Assembly: GCA_036897625.1 (NCBI GenBank)
Contig: JAYMTA010001382.1
Location: 1 to 20,258 of the forward strand
Length of the DNA: 20,258 nt
Source of the DNA: Pelargonium cotyledonis
Lineage: Eukaryota > Streptophyta > Magnoliopsida > Geraniales > Geraniaceae
Reading direction: 5' to 3'
Made by a program: the position numbers and the translations under genes. The stretch's first letter is position 1. Each line of letters opens with the position of its first letter. The notes under the pieces were generated by a model. It saw only the letters and a program-made list of their open reading frames with translations. It had not been told where the DNA came from and made no database searches. Below are positions 18,251 to 20,258 of the stretch, in pieces.

Positions 18251-20258
18251 TTTATTTTATTAAGTTATTATGTACTGAAAAGAAATAAGTCTCGTCAATA
18301 GGGACTACATTGCAAATATAGTTCGCTGTTTTGGCAGTTTTTCCAATGGAATTGTTTTAATTGTCAATTTGTATTACAAGTCCCTTGACTTCTAGTCTTT
18401 CTCTTTTTGCCTACTAAATCCTTATAATTGCAAATTTATATAGTTTTTCATTGATTGCCTTCAAAATTGCTTGATCAGATTATCGAATAATACGAAATAA
18501 CACTTTCAATTTTTTTTTGCAGTAGGTGAAAGTTTTGATGAAACGATATCGTGTGGAAGAATAATTCACACATATTTTCAACTTCTTTCCCTCAAAAGAC
18601 AAAATATGGACAAACACTCAGTATCGAAAAATGGTTGATATCACTTGATCTCTCGATGTCTCATATTCGAAAAAAAATATATAGCATTTTTTTTATTAGT
18701 TGAAAAACTGAACCTTGCAAAGACTATAAACGAGTCTGCATAAACAACTACATACACGTATGTAGGTTAGTTAAAGGCAAAACAGAGCCTTCGCATGCCG
18801 CAAATTATCTCGAAAGAAATTTTACATTTGATGGTAATTATAACAATAATTTTGTGGTATAATCGTAATACTGACAAATAATAAATATTACATGCAATAA
18901 ACAAATACACAAGGGACGTAAGTGAAAATTTAATAAATAGCAATCACTAACAAAAGAATATATACATTATTAATTTTTATAATCTAATTATATATATTAC
19001 CACATGCAAAAATTTCTACCTTAGTTTGCCAACCGTTGAAAAAAGTGAGACATAAAATAAAAATAAAAATAAATAATACATATTTTCCTGCCCGAGAGAG
19101 TCAATGCAAATGAGGACACTTGTCTTTTTTTGTTTTTAATGTATAAAGTTCTATTGAAATTAATTACGGAGTAATTGTTTAAGTAATTAGTTAATTATTT
19201 TTATTAAGAAATGAAGACCTTGATTTTCAATTGAAAGATTCCATGTTGCACCATTATATCATTCATTTTAAATAATAAAATTAACAAATCAACTTTAGTA
19301 CGTGTTCTTCTTGTGTTCACATAATTTATTATTTTTTATAGATACATATGTATATATATAGTAAGAAATTGTTTATTTTGCTGTGAAACATTTGGACAGA
19401 CTGATAATCATTGCAAAATTATGACGAAAATGTGACAGATTATATATGTGTGTGGTAAGTTTATGATCAACAACCAATGCCAACATGGTTGTATTTTGGT
19501 GCTTTGAGTGGCGAGAAATATATTAGAGATGAATTTTATTGCATCTTATCGACATATTAAACAATATCAATGGAGAACCAAAATATGTTAGGGCAAATGG
19601 TAATATCACTTTAGATTTTCTTTGAGGTCTCATATCCGAGCCTTTTTGTCGACGGTGAGAGTTGAATGGGGTTTAAAATGACACTCTCTTTGAAAGTGAG
19701 AAACATTATTATTTCGAAATATAATGTCTCGTTGCTTATAAAAAAAATAATATCTACGAAGAAAAAATTTGTAGATTATATAAATATTTTCTTACTAGTA
19801 AAAGTATAAGGTATTAATTTATATTTAAATATATAACTAATTAGTAAGTGTACTTGGTTGACATCTATTATCATTATCTTTTTAGTTGATCATTGTCCTT
19901 GAAAAAGCTTACCCTACACTATATACACCAGCCAAAAATGGTGGTTGAATTTAATTTGTAATTATACATGGACAAAAATTAAAGTTGACATTGAAGTAAT
20001 GATAGGTTTATAAATATCAAGTGGAGAGAGACATTAAGGTCAATGAAAACGTTTTATGTCACAACAATCATTTGATGTATAGTCAAAGTAATTTTTAGAA
20101 ATATATTTATGTCAATTTTGAATGTGTACATAAAGTTATTGTAGTTGACATATACATATATATAATTTACAAATGTATATAATTATATAAATTGTTTTGA
20201 TATGTTTAGATTTATGTGAACATATTTGTCACTGAATCCAATGTTAATGTTGTTAGAG
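18251..20258. other. AT-rich intergenic spacer to the right edge
   Basis: No gene is supported. The DNA is strongly AT-rich with long A/T tracts and TATATA runs (for example near 18660, 18960, 19350 and 20155). A diverged motif, AAATGGT..TATCACTT then GTCTCATAT.CGA, occurs at about 18629-18670 and again at about 19595-19639, suggesting two relics of one repeat. The right edge gives no sign of a gene beginning. Confidence 0.65.

Overview
The window is nuclear DNA of a flowering plant, almost certainly a eudicot. It has AT-rich intergenic DNA, genes broken by GT-AG introns, TATA boxes, MITE-like repeats, and proteins that I recognise as plant-type. I cannot name the species. Protein identities come from recalled family motifs, not from database searches.

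Layout. Positions 2-304 hold the 3' end of a GT47 exostosin-family glycosyltransferase (+). About 3.1 kb of AT-rich spacer follows, with a foldback element (2901-3121) just before the next promoter. Positions 3478-7394 (+) are an eight-exon serine carboxypeptidase of the SCPL48/49 type (507 aa), with tandem repeats in introns 5 and 7. A pair of consecutive hairpins (7502-7596) lies between its 3' end and the convergent S-adenosylmethionine synthetase (7840-9012, -). The synthetase has one coding exon plus a 5'-UTR intron. Back to back with it is a nine-coding-exon METTL21-type methyltransferase (9876-11837, +). Convergent with that is a three-exon GH29 alpha-L-fucosidase of the FUC1 type (12662-16141, -). 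The last 4 kb (16142-20258) is promoter, degraded repeats and AT-rich spacer. It includes two clusters of TGGGCY (site II) promoter elements with no recognisable gene beside them.

Functional themes. The GT47 enzyme and the fucosidase act on cell-wall or glycoprotein glycans, and the carboxypeptidase is a secretory/vacuolar hydrolase. The synthetase makes SAM and its divergent neighbour is a SAM-dependent protein methyltransferase. The two appear to share a very compact promoter region. I see no operon-like system, CRISPR array, tRNA or rRNA.

Most notable points: (1) the SAM synthetase has Gly at residue 43, where the family has the Glu that ligates the activating potassium ion, while every other ligand residue I could check is kept; (2) the compact divergent promoter of a SAM maker and a SAM user; (3) the double hairpin between convergent genes; (4) an 11-bp direct repeat across both splice sites of a short methyltransferase intron, as expected for intron gain by local duplication; (5) promoter-like islands without a gene at 16.9 and 17.7 kb.
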